Assembly: GCA_050293885.1 (NCBI GenBank)
Contig: JBNKNO010000001.1
Location: 124,001-188,000 of the forward strand
Length of the DNA: 64,000 bases
From: Nitrogeniibacter sp050293885
GTDB taxonomy: Bacteria; Pseudomonadota; Gammaproteobacteria; Burkholderiales; Rhodocyclaceae
Direction: 5' to 3'
The notes beneath the pieces are model-generated. The model ran no database searches and was not told the DNA's origin. It saw only the letters and a program-made list of their open reading frames with translations. The first letter of the stretch is position 1; each line of letters starts with the position of its first letter. A program made the translations under genes and the position numbers. Below, piece after piece: positions 25,671 to 34,144 of the stretch.

Positions 25671-27194
25671 TCAGCCCAGCCGACTGTCTGCCAGGTGGTA
25701 GTGGGGGTCTTCCATCAGGTTGACCTCGACCATGTCGCGCGCCTTGTCGAGCAACTCCAGGCAGTCCGGGCTCAAATGGCGCAGGTGTAATCGCTTGCCC
25801 TGCGCACGATAGCGCTCGGCGAGCGCGTCGATGGCTTCCAGCGCGGAGTGGTCGACGACGCGCGCGTTCCTGAATTCGACCACCACGTCCTGCGGATCCT
25901 CACGCGGTGAAAACAGTGACAGGAAGTTCTGAATCGAGGCGAAGAACAGTGAGCCGTTGAGCTCGTAGATCTTCCAGCCGGCCTCATCCACACGCGTGTT
26001 GGCGTGAATGTGCTTGGCGTGTTGCCAGGCAAATACCAGCGCGGAGATGATCACGCCAACCAGCACGGCGATCGCCAGATCGGTGAGTACCGTCACCACG
26101 GTGACCGCCAGAATCACGAAGGCGTCGTGCTTGGGCACCTTGCCCAGCACGCGCAGGCTGGCCCATTCGAAGGTCTTTTCCGACACCACGAACATCAGCG
26201 CGATGAGCGCCGCGAGCGGAATCCGCTCGATCAGCGGTGAGGCAAAGAGGATGAAGCTGAGCAGGAACAGCGCCGCCGAGATGCCAGACAAGCGGCTGCG
26301 CGCGCCGTTGCCGATGTTGATCATGCTCTGGCCGATCATGGCGCAGCCACCCATGCCGCTGAAGAACCCGGTGACGATGTTCGCCGCGCCCTGAGCGATG
26401 CACTCGCGATTCGGCTTGCCGCGGGTGTCGGTCATCTCGTCGATGAGGTTGAGCGTGAGCAAGGATTCAATCAGGCCGATGGCCGCCAGAATGGCGCTGT
26501 AGGGCAGGATGATGCGCAGCGTCTCCCAGTCGAGCGGCACCGACGGCAGATGAAAGCTCGGCAGGCCGCCCTGAATCGACGCCAGATCGCCCACCGTGCG
26601 GGTGTCGATGTTGCCGAAAATCACGACCAGCGAGACCACCACGATGCCGGCCAGCGAGGAAGGCACCGCTTTGGTCAGACGCGGCAGCAGGTAGATGATC
26701 GCCATGGTGAGCACGATGAGTGCGCCCATGGTGACCAGCGCGGAGCCCTGCAGCCAGTGCTGTGCGCCGTCTTCGCCGATGATCTTGAAGTGCCCGAACT
26801 GCGCCAGAAAGATGACGATGGCCAGGCCATTGACGAAGCCGAGCATGACCGGGTGCGGCACCATGCGGATGAACTTGCCGAACTTGAGCGCGCCGAAGGC
26901 GATCTGCAGGACACCCATGAGCACGACCGTGGCGAACAGGTATTCCACGCCGTGGGTGGCGACCAGCGCGACCATCACCACCGCGAGGGCGCCGGTGGCG
27001 CCCGAGATCATGCCCGGGCGCCCACCGATGGCGGCCGTGATGAGCCCCATCATGAAGGCGGCGTAGAGGCCGGTGAGCGGATGGACGCCGGCGACGAAGG
27101 CGAAGGCGATCGCTTCGGGCACCAATGCCAGCGCGACGGTCAGGCCGCTGAGCAGGTTGGTCTTGATGTCAGTAGGTGTCAGGGGAAGGGACAC
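25671..27194 (-). CDS. SulP-family inorganic anion transporter with STAS domain
   Basis: Inner-membrane SLC26/SulP transporter, likely for sulfate, bicarbonate or another small anion. About ten to twelve hydrophobic segments span residues 10-400, beginning LLSGLTVALALVPEAIAFAFV with the SulP signature proline-glutamate. A C-terminal STAS domain (about 410-505) carries VVDHSALEAIDAL. Substrate cannot be read from the sequence. I chose GTG 27194, which lies 6 bases after CGGAG; a GTG at 27218 would add eight residues. No carbonic anhydrase or cys gene is nearby to suggest a substrate. Confidence 0.88.
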   Translation of the reverse strand: MSLPLTPTDIKTNLLSGLTVALALVPEAIAFAFVAGVHPLTGLYAAFMMGLITAAIGGRPGMISGATGALAVVMVALVATHGVEYLFATVVLMGVLQIAFGALKFGKFIRMVPHPVMLGFVNGLAIVIFLAQFGHFKIIGEDGAQHWLQGSALVTMGALIVLTMAIIYLLPRLTKAVPSSLAGIVVVSLVVIFGNIDTRTVGDLASIQGGLPSFHLPSVPLDWETLRIILPYSAILAAIGLIESLLTLNLIDEMTDTRGKPNRECIAQGAANIVTGFFSGMGGCAMIGQSMINIGNGARSRLSGISAALFLLSFILFASPLIERIPLAALIALMFVVSEKTFEWASLRVLGKVPKHDAFVILAVTVVTVLTDLAIAVLVGVIISALVFAWQHAKHIHANTRVDEAGWKIYELNGSLFFASIQNFLSLFSPREDPQDVVVEFRNARVVDHSALEAIDALAERYRAQGKRLHLRHLSPDCLELLDKARDMVEVNLMEDPHYHLADSRLG

Positions 27195-27322
27195 GGGCAA
27201 CTCCGTTGAGCGGAGCACGACCGCGTCGGCCGATAAGCATCAGCCGACGAACTGCGGGGGAAATCCTCTGTGGGATGTTTGATGCAGTGCGCGATGCGCA
27301 AGGACGATCTGTGCTTGGGGGT

Positions 27323-27351
27323 TTAATATCGTTTTATATTGCGTTGCACAA
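27323..27351 (-). promoter_or_regulatory. Probable sigma-70 promoter of the SulP transporter gene
   Basis: On the minus strand TTGTGC (27351-27346) and TATTAA (27328-27323) are separated by 17 bp, within a locally AT-rich stretch unlike its surroundings. Transcription would start near 27316 and leave a leader of about 120 nt that includes a CTCCG-N5-CGGAG hairpin overlapping the ribosome-binding site. Confidence 0.6.
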
Positions 27352-27401
27352 ATTCTAGCATTGATCCGGGGTGTCTCGCGTGACTTCTGTCGTACGGCGG
27401 A

Positions 27402-28070
27402 TCAGGCCGGCAGCGACAACGATGTGACTGTTTCCGGCGTGCCCGACGCAATGCGCGGGATGGTGCCGAGCAGGGGGGCGTCGATGCGAGCATCGATGGC
27501 TGCGATGTTCTCGTCGACCCGCAACATGCCCGGGTCCATCTGATTGGCGACCCAGCCGGCCAGCGTGAGACCGCGGGCGCGGATGGCTTCTGCCGTGAGC
27601 AGTGCGTGATTGATGCAACCGAGCCGAAGCCCCACCACCAGAACGATCGGCAGGCCGAAAGCGACCGCCAGATCGGCGGTGTCGGTGTCCGGGCCAAGCG
27701 GCACGCGAAAGCCGCCGACGCCTTCCACCAACACCACGTCCGCGTGCCGAGTCAGCCGATCGTACGCGTTGAGAATGGGGGCGACTTCGATGCGGCACCC
27801 TTCCTCTTGCGCTGCGATGTGCGGTGCGATGGGGGACTTCAGACACACCGGATTGAGGTCGGTCAGCGCGGGCGCGACACTGCTCGCCGCACGTAGCCGG
27901 GCGGCGTCCTCGTTGATCCACTCGCCGTCGATCAGCTCGGCGCCGGCGGCAACCGGTTTCATGCCCACGGCGCGGTGGCCGGCGCGGCGCGCGGCGTGGA
28001 GCAGGGCGCAGGTGACGAAGGTCTTGCCGATCTCGGTGTCGGTGCCGGCCACAAACCAGGCGCGGGTCAT
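27402..28070 (-). CDS. bioD: Dethiobiotin synthetase BioD
   Basis: ATP-dependent carboxylase that closes the ureido ring to make dethiobiotin. The 222-residue protein opens with the P-loop VAGTDTEIGKTF (residues 7-18) and has VGMKPVAAG, the SPIAPH substrate loop and EGVGGFRVPL. The true start is ATG 28070, overlapping the bioC stop by 4 bp. It is the last gene of the bio operon. Confidence 0.95.
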   Translation of the reverse strand: MTRAWFVAGTDTEIGKTFVTCALLHAARRAGHRAVGMKPVAAGAELIDGEWINEDAARLRAASSVAPALTDLNPVCLKSPIAPHIAAQEEGCRIEVAPILNAYDRLTRHADVVLVEGVGGFRVPLGPDTDTADLAVAFGLPIVLVVGLRLGCINHALLTAEAIRARGLTLAGWVANQMDPGMLRVDENIAAIDARIDAPLLGTIPRIASGTPETVTSLSLPA

Positions 28071-28858
28071 GCGGGTTTCCTCAACGCAAGCAGGATCACA
28101 TCGTAACTCGCGGGCAGCAGGCCGTCGTCGCGGCGGTAGCGTTCGTAGCGTGCCTCGAGCGTGCGCCAGGCGGCCTTGCCCAGCGGCGTGCGGCGTCGTC
28201 CTTCGCCGACGGCATGGGCGCCAATGGCCTTGATGTCGCGCAGCAGCGCGCGCAGTGTCGTGGCGGTGGCCGCCCGCGGCGGCGAACGGACGTCGAGCAC
28301 CTCGAGGCCGGCGCCTCGCGCGCGCTGTGACCAATGATCCGCGTCATGAAAGCCGATCACGTGGCGGGCATCGTCGACGCCGGCAAAGGCATCGCGCAAC
28401 TCGTGCAGCGTGGCCGGGCCGAGGGTGGCAATCCACGCGCTGGCGCCGGGCCGCAGCACGCGCGCGATCTCCGACAGGCTGCGCGCCGGATCGCACCACT
28501 GCATGGCCAGACTCGACCACAAGGCGTCGACGCTTCGATCGTGCAGCGGGAGCGCTTGCAAATCGGCGCAGATGCGCTGCTGCCAGCGCGACGACGGACA
28601 GCGTGCGACCATGGCATGCGCGAAATCGACAGCAATGGCCTGGGTCGGGGCCAACCAGTCGAGCACTGCATCGGCGCCATGGCCGGTCCCGCAGCCCGCG
28701 TCGAGAAATCGATCGCACTGCGTGGGCGGGTGAGCTTGCGCGAGGGCGAGCAGATCGGCGCACACTTCGCGCTGCACGGCCGCCGCGGAATCGTAGGTGT
28801 CGGCCGCGCGGGCGAAGGCCTGGCGTACCTGCCGACGGGTGTCGTGCGGATCAGTCAT
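28067..28858 (-). CDS. bioC: Malonyl-ACP O-methyltransferase BioC
   Basis: Methylates malonyl-ACP so that the fatty acid pathway can build the pimeloyl chain of biotin. The 263-residue class I methyltransferase has FLDAGCGTGHGADAVL as the SAM-binding motif I, VAVDFAHAMV-type motif II and the WCDPARSLSEIARVLRPG segment typical of BioC. ATG 28858 overlaps the end of bioH by 8 bp, and its stop overlaps bioD. Confidence 0.92.
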   Translation of the reverse strand: MTDPHDTRRQVRQAFARAADTYDSAAAVQREVCADLLALAQAHPPTQCDRFLDAGCGTGHGADAVLDWLAPTQAIAVDFAHAMVARCPSSRWQQRICADLQALPLHDRSVDALWSSLAMQWCDPARSLSEIARVLRPGASAWIATLGPATLHELRDAFAGVDDARHVIGFHDADHWSQRARGAGLEVLDVRSPPRAATATTLRALLRDIKAIGAHAVGEGRRRTPLGKAAWRTLEARYERYRRDDGLLPASYDVILLALRKPA

Positions 28859-29582
28859 CAATGAAACTTTCGATGAGCGTGGCGCAGTCGGCCGCGCGCC
28901 CAATGAACGGTGCATGGCCGCAGTCCTCGAAGGCGGTGAAGCGCGCATCGGGCAGCGCTTCGGCCATGGCGACGGCCGCGGCGATGGGCATGAGCGCATC
29001 GCTCATGCCGTGCAGCACGCGTACCGGGCAGGTGATGTCGGCAAGCATGGGGCGCAGATCGGTGTCGGCCAGCAGCGCCAGACCCTCCGCCAGCGTGGAG
29101 TGATTGTGCGGCCCGACCGGGCTGAGCGCGGCGCTCAGGCAACGCGTGACCTGGCGTCGTTGTGCGTCGCCCATGGCTTGCAGGGCGACGAAGCGTTTGG
29201 TGGTGGCGGCGGGGTCGGTGGCAAAGCCCGCGCGAAACGCATCGACGGTTGGTGTGTCGAGCGCCGTGGGCCAATCGGCGCGCTGAACAAAGCACGGCGA
29301 CGTGCCGACAAGAATCAGCCGTCGACATTTTTGTGGCGCACGCAGCGCCACCTGCAGCGCCAGTTGGCCGCCGAGCGACCAGCCGCACACCACGCCATCG
29401 TCCGGCAACTGCGCGATGAGTGCGTCGAGCCAAGCCTCGACCCCGCGCGCCGGCGGCGCGTCGCCATGGCCGGGGAGCGTCGGCAAGCTGACCGCGTAGC
29501 GCGTGCCGAGTCGTGCGGCCAGAGGTTGCCAGATGGCCGGCGTCAGGCCCCAGCCGTGGATGAGACTCAGGGCGGTGTTCAC
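28851..29582 (-). CDS. bioH: Pimeloyl-ACP methyl ester carboxylesterase BioH
   Basis: Removes the methyl group from pimeloyl-ACP methyl ester, ending the BioC-BioH route to pimelate. The 243-residue alpha/beta hydrolase has the oxyanion motif IHGWGL, the nucleophile elbow CGWSLGGQ (S69), the acid in HGMSDALMP and the catalytic histidine in DCGHAPF. The GTG start at 29582 overlaps the bioF stop (GTGA). Confidence 0.92.
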   Translation of the reverse strand: MNTALSLIHGWGLTPAIWQPLAARLGTRYAVSLPTLPGHGDAPPARGVEAWLDALIAQLPDDGVVCGWSLGGQLALQVALRAPQKCRRLILVGTSPCFVQRADWPTALDTPTVDAFRAGFATDPAATTKRFVALQAMGDAQRRQVTRCLSAALSPVGPHNHSTLAEGLALLADTDLRPMLADITCPVRVLHGMSDALMPIAAAVAMAEALPDARFTAFEDCGHAPFIGRAADCATLIESFIDD

Positions 29583-30742
29583 GGGTGGGCCTGTGTGGCG
29601 TTCAGGGTGTCGATCAGGCGAGCGAGATCCGCTTCGGTATGCGCAGCACTGAGGCTGATGCGCAGCCGGGCGGTGCCTTGCGGCACGGTTGGCGGGCGGA
29701 TCGCCGGCACCCACAGCCCCTGATCCCACAGGGCTTGGGCAACCGATACCGCGGCTGCGTTGTCGCCGATGAGCACGGGTTGAATCGGCGTACGCGAGGG
29801 CATCAGGTGCCAGCGGCTGCCATGCAGGCCGTCGAACAGTTGTTGTTGATGGGCGAGCAGGCGGGCGCGTCGATCGTCGCCCGCTTCAATCAGATCGATG
29901 GCGGTGAGCAGCGCATGGGCGATGGCCGGCGAGGCGGCGGTGGTGAAGATGTAGGTGCGCATGTGCTGCATGAGGAAGCAAATTGCGTCGCGCTGACCGG
30001 CCACGAAGGCGCCTGACAGCCCGGCGGCCTTGCCGAGCGTGCCGATGGTGAGCAGCCGCCAGTGCGACAGGCCCGATTCGGCCAGCGCGCCGCGCCCCTG
30101 CGGGCCGAGCACGCCGAAGCCGTGTGCGTCATCGACGATCAGCCAGGCGTCGTGCTGTTCGGCGAGTGCAAGCAGCTCGGCCAGCGGCGCGATGTCGCCA
30201 TCCATGCTGAACACGCTGTCGGTGACGATGAGCTTGCGCGGGGCGTCGCTGGCGGCCAGCAGGCGCGCGAGGGCGGCGGTGTCGGCATGCGGGTAGCGAT
30301 GAAGCGTTGCGCGCGAGAGCAGGGCGCCATCCACCAGCGAGGCGTGGTTGAGCTTGTCGGCGAAGATGGCGTCGCCACGGCCGGCGAGCGCGGCAGCGAT
30401 GCCGGCATTGACCATGTAACCGGTGGAAAACGACAGCGCGGCGTCTGTGCCGACAAAGCCGGCGAGACGTTCTTCAAGCGCTTGATGTGCGGCGTAGTGG
30501 CCGCCCACCAGATGGGCGGAACCCGCGCCGGCACCCCAGCGGCGGGCGCCTTCGCACAGCGCTTCGGCCAGCGCGGGTTCGTTGGCGAGGCCGAGATAGT
30601 CGTTGCTGCAGAAGGCCAGCATGTCGCGCCCGTCGACCCGCACATGGGGGGCACACGGGGTGTCGAGCGTGCGCCGCACACGCATGAGCGAGCCCGCCTG
30701 ACGTTCCGCCAGCGCGGCCTTGACGCGATCGAGCTGGTTCAT
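29579..30742 (-). CDS. bioF: 8-amino-7-oxononanoate synthase BioF
   Basis: PLP enzyme that condenses pimeloyl-ACP with alanine. The 387-residue aminotransferase-fold protein has the aspartate and histidine of VDDAHGFG (D204, H207) that hold PLP, and the Schiff-base lysine in IGTLGKAAG (K238). It is full length. The start overlaps the bioA stop by 4 bp, in keeping with strict translational coupling of the operon. Confidence 0.96.
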   Translation of the reverse strand: MNQLDRVKAALAERQAGSLMRVRRTLDTPCAPHVRVDGRDMLAFCSNDYLGLANEPALAEALCEGARRWGAGAGSAHLVGGHYAAHQALEERLAGFVGTDAALSFSTGYMVNAGIAAALAGRGDAIFADKLNHASLVDGALLSRATLHRYPHADTAALARLLAASDAPRKLIVTDSVFSMDGDIAPLAELLALAEQHDAWLIVDDAHGFGVLGPQGRGALAESGLSHWRLLTIGTLGKAAGLSGAFVAGQRDAICFLMQHMRTYIFTTAASPAIAHALLTAIDLIEAGDDRRARLLAHQQQLFDGLHGSRWHLMPSRTPIQPVLIGDNAAAVSVAQALWDQGLWVPAIRPPTVPQGTARLRISLSAAHTEADLARLIDTLNATQAHP

Positions 30743-32058
30743 CTTAGGGTGGCGTCGAGGGCGGCACGCGCGCCGCCAACCAGATGGGCGATGTCGTCGT
30801 CTTCGACGATATAGGGCGGCATGAAATAGACGGTGTTGCCCACGGGGCGCAGCAGCACTTCGGCCTCGCGTGCCGCCTGAAAGTAGCGGGTGGAAAAATC
30901 CGCCTGTTCGGACTCCACGTCGAACGCGACGATCATGCCTTGCTGGCGCAGATGACGAACCTTCGGGTGATCGCCAAAGGCCGCGCGCGCGGCTGCCCCC
31001 AGTTGCTGCGCCTTGCGGCGGTTGGTGGCGATGACGTCGTCCGCCGCGAAGATGTCGAGGGTGGCGAGCGCCGCACGGCAGGCCAGCGCGTTGCCGGTGT
31101 AGGAGTGCGAGTGCAAAAAGCCGCGACGCACATCATCGTCGTAGAAACACGCGTAGATGGCGTCGGTGGTGAGCACCAGCGACAACGGCAGATAGCCGCC
31201 GGAGATGCCCTTGGACAGGCACATGAAGTCGGGCCAGATGCCGGCCTGCTCGCAAGCGAAGAACGTGCCGGTGCGCCCGCAGCCGACGGCGATTTCGTCG
31301 GCGATCAGATGCACATTCCATTCGTCGCACAATTCGCGTGCGCGGCGCAGGTAGTGCGGGTGGTACATGAGCATGCCGCTGGCGCCCTGCACGAGCGGTT
31401 CGACGATGAGGGCCGCGATGTCGTGATGATGCGTTTCGAGATAGTGCGCCAGTGCCTGTGCCGCGCGTTCGGCCACGTCTTCGCTGGATTCGCCGGGCTC
31501 GGCGGCGCGCGCGTCGGGTGAGGGCACGGTGGCGCCGCTGCGCACCAGTGGGGCGTAGGCATCGCGAAACAGCGCCACGTCGGTCACCGCCAGCGCGCCA
31601 ACGGTTTCGCCGTGGTAACTGCCCGCCAGACTCACGAAGCGGCTCTTGCCGGTTTCACCCTGGTTGCGCCAGGCGTGCATGCTCATCTTGAGTGCGATCT
31701 CGACGGCCGAGGCGCCGTCCGAGGCGTAGAAGGCGTGGCCGAGTGCGTTGCCGGTGAGCGCGGAGAGACGCTCGGAGAGCTGCACCACCGGTTCGTGGGT
31801 GAAACCCGCCAGCATGGCGTGTTCGAGGGTTTCGAGCTGTTCCTGCAAGGCGTCGTTGATGCGCGGATTGCAGTGGCCGAACAGATTGACCCACCAGGAG
31901 CTGATGCCGTCGAGCATGCGGCGTCCATCGGTGTCGTACAGCCACACGCCTTCACCGCGGCTCAATGGAACCAGTGGCACCGATTCGTGGCGTTTCATCT
32001 GCGTGCACGGATGCCAGACGGCATCCCGCGAGCGTTCGAGCAGGGGTTTATCAGTCAT
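30739..32058 (-). CDS. bioA: Adenosylmethionine--8-amino-7-oxononanoate transaminase BioA
   Basis: Transfers the amino group of SAM to KAPA, making DAPA. The 439-residue class III aminotransferase has HPCTQM near the N-terminus, GISSWWVNLFGH (the tryptophan pair is characteristic of BioA), LIADEIAVGCGRTG (D254) and the PLP lysine in CLSKGISGGYLP (K283). ATG 32058 gives the family start MTDKPLLERSRDAVWHPCTQ. It is the first gene of the bio operon. bioB is not in this window. Confidence 0.96.
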   Translation of the reverse strand: MTDKPLLERSRDAVWHPCTQMKRHESVPLVPLSRGEGVWLYDTDGRRMLDGISSWWVNLFGHCNPRINDALQEQLETLEHAMLAGFTHEPVVQLSERLSALTGNALGHAFYASDGASAVEIALKMSMHAWRNQGETGKSRFVSLAGSYHGETVGALAVTDVALFRDAYAPLVRSGATVPSPDARAAEPGESSEDVAERAAQALAHYLETHHHDIAALIVEPLVQGASGMLMYHPHYLRRARELCDEWNVHLIADEIAVGCGRTGTFFACEQAGIWPDFMCLSKGISGGYLPLSLVLTTDAIYACFYDDDVRRGFLHSHSYTGNALACRAALATLDIFAADDVIATNRRKAQQLGAAARAAFGDHPKVRHLRQQGMIVAFDVESEQADFSTRYFQAAREAEVLLRPVGNTVYFMPPYIVEDDDIAHLVGGARAALDATLR

Positions 32059-32092
32059 TGCAACTTCGGGATGTGGCGCATCGATGCGGGCA

Positions 32093-32121
32093 ATGGTCCG
32101 GCAACACCGCGAGGCTGTCAA
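32093..32121 (-). promoter_or_regulatory. Possible promoter of the bio operon
   Basis: A perfect TTGACA -35 (32121-32116 on the minus strand) is followed after 17 bp by a poor -10, GACCAT (32098-32093). It lies 35 bp upstream of bioA, between bioA and divergent yaaA. I saw no clear BirA-type dyad around it. Confidence 0.4.
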
Positions 32122-32214
32122 ACCAGTGTGACGGCAGCAACGGGCTCGGCGGCGGTGGCGTCGATTTTGTTAAGATCGAACGCATTCGAACCGCCTCTTC
32201 AAAGTGCTGCCCAC

Positions 32215-32789
32215 ATGCTCTTCGTCATCTCGCCCGCCAAGTCCCTCGACTACGAAAACCCCGCGCCGATCGATCGTGCCACGCAGCCCGATTTCCTCGA
32301 CCGCTCTGCCGAACTGGTGAGCGTGATGCGCGATTACACGCCGGCCGCGCTGGCGGGATTGATGAAGGTGTCCGACAAGATCGCCACGCTCAATGTGGCG
32401 CGTTTCGAACAGTGGAAGCGGCCATTCACCAGGAACAACGCCAAGCCCTGCGTGTTCGCCTTCAATGGCGATGTGTATGACGGGCTCGACGCCGGCACGC
32501 TCGACCAAGCGGGTATCGACTATGCGCAGACCCATCTGCGCATTCTGTCGGGGCTGTATGGCGTGCTGCGCCCGCTCGATCTGATGCAGGCCTACCGGCT
32601 CGAGATGGGCACGCGCGTGAGTAACGCCGGTGGCAAGAATCTGTATGAGTTCTGGGGCGATGTGCCGACCGAGGCGATCAACAAGGTTCTGGCCGAAGCT
32701 ACGCCGCCCGTGCTGGTGAATCTGGCCTCGGAGGAGTACTTCAAGGTCATCAAGCCCGCGGCGGTGAAGGGGCGCATCGTCACGCCGGT
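32215..32789 (+). CDS. yaaA: Peroxide stress protein YaaA (UPF0246), 3' end lost in a scaffold gap
   Basis: YaaA limits intracellular free iron during peroxide stress in E. coli. The visible 191 residues start MLFVISPAKSLDYENP and contain the family blocks FNGDVYDGLDA, LSGLYGVLRPLDLMQAYRLEMG (in two stretches) and NLASEEYFK. About 65 C-terminal residues are missing into the run of Ns. It is divergent from bioA, and ATG 32215 is the family start. Confidence 0.92.
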
Positions 32790-33435
32790 NNNNNNNNNNN
32801 NNNNNNNNNNNNNNNNNNNNNNNNNNNNNNNNNNNNNNNNNNNNNNNNNNNNNNNNNNNNNNNNNNNNNNNNNNNNNNNNNNNNNNNNNNNNNNNNNNNN
32901 NNNNNNNNNNNNNNNNNNNNNNNNNNNNNNNNNNNNNNNNNNNNNNNNNNNNNNNNNNNNNNNNNNNNNNNNNNNNNNNNNNNNNNNNNNNNNNNNNNNN
33001 NNNNNNNNNNNNNNNNNNNNNNNNNNNNNNNNNNNNNNNNNNNNNNNNNNNNNNNNNNNNNNNNNNNNNNNNNNNNNNNNNNNNNNNNNNNNNNNNNNNN
33101 NNNNNNNNNNNNNNNNNNNNNNNNNNNNNNNNNNNNNNNNNNNNNNNNNNNNNNNNNNNNNNNNNNNNNNNNNNNNNNNNNNNNNNNNNNNNNNNNNNNN
33201 NNNNNNNNNNNNNNNNNNNNNNNNNNNNNNNNNNNNNNNNNNNNNNNNNNNNNNNNNNNNNNNNNNNNNNNNNNNNNNNNNNNNNNNNNNNNNNNNNNNN
33301 NNNNNNNNNNNNNNNNNNNNNNNNNNNNNNNNNNNNNNNNNNNNNNNNNNNNNNNNNNNNNNNNNNNNNNNNNNNNNNNNNNNNNNNNNNNNNNNNNNNN
33401 NNNNNNNNNNNNNNNNNNNNNNNNNNNNNNNNNNN
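32790..33435. other. Scaffold gap of 646 N
   Basis: Unsequenced stretch. The missing end of yaaA (about 200 nt) plus the missing start of the M14 peptidase (about 400-430 nt for a 370-380 residue family) nearly fills it, so another whole gene is unlikely if the N count is real. Confidence 0.95.
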
Positions 33436-33436
33436 G

Positions 33437-34144
33437 GATGTGGTCATCGTCGGTCGCCAGCGCCCCGAGCACGTGCCGGTGTGGATCATCGCCCGACAGC
33501 ACCCGGGCGAGACCATGGCCGAATGGTTTGTCGAAGGCTTGCTGGAGCGCTTGCTCGATGCCGCCGACCCCATGGCTCGACGGGTGCGCGAAAAGGCCTG
33601 TTTCTACATCGTGCCGAACATGAACCCGGATGGCGCGGTACGCGGCAACCTGCGCACCAATGCCGCGGGGGCCAACCTCAATCGCGAATGGATGTCGCCG
33701 TCAGCCGAGGCGAGCCCGGAAGTGCTGCATGTGCGCACCGAAATGGAAGCGACCGGTTGCGCGTTGTTTCTCGACATCCATGGCGACGAATCGCTGCCCT
33801 ACGTGTTCATTGATGGCGTGGACGGGGTGCCGGGCGTGCCGGCCGAGGTGCGCACCAGGCAGGACGTCTTCCTCGATGCGTTGTGTGCCGCCAGCCCCGA
33901 CTTTCAGCGCGACCATGGCTATGCGCCGGATCGTTTTGGCGAGGAGATGCTGATGCTGGCCTCGAAGTGGGTGGCGCATCGTTTCGGCTGCGTGTCGCTG
34001 ACGCTGGAAATGCCGTTCAAGGACAACGCCTTGTTGCCCGATGGACAGACGGGCTGGAACGGCGCGCGCAGCAAGCGCCTGGGCGCCGCCATGCTGCAGC
34101 CCGTTCTGGCGCATCTGAACGCTGAACGAGCCTGCGCTCGCTAG
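33437..34144 (+). CDS. M14-family zinc carboxypeptidase, 5' end lost in the gap
   Basis: The visible 235 residues contain the M14 zinc site: H and E in IARQHPGETMAEW, the third ligand in FLDIHGDE, the arginine-asparagine pair in NLNREW and the catalytic glutamate in LTLEMPF. NMNPDGAVRGNLR is typical of the bacterial cytosolic M14 group related to AGBL deglutamylases. The natural substrate is unknown. The N-terminal domain lies in the N gap. The stop shares CTAG with the stop of the convergent DUF805 gene. Confidence 0.85.
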   Translation, partial: DVVIVGRQRPEHVPVWIIARQHPGETMAEWFVEGLLERLLDAADPMARRVREKACFYIVPNMNPDGAVRGNLRTNAAGANLNREWMSPSAEASPEVLHVRTEMEATGCALFLDIHGDESLPYVFIDGVDGVPGVPAEVRTRQDVFLDALCAASPDFQRDHGYAPDRFGEEMLMLASKWVAHRFGCVSLTLEMPFKDNALLPDGQTGWNGARSKRLGAAMLQPVLAHLNAERACAR

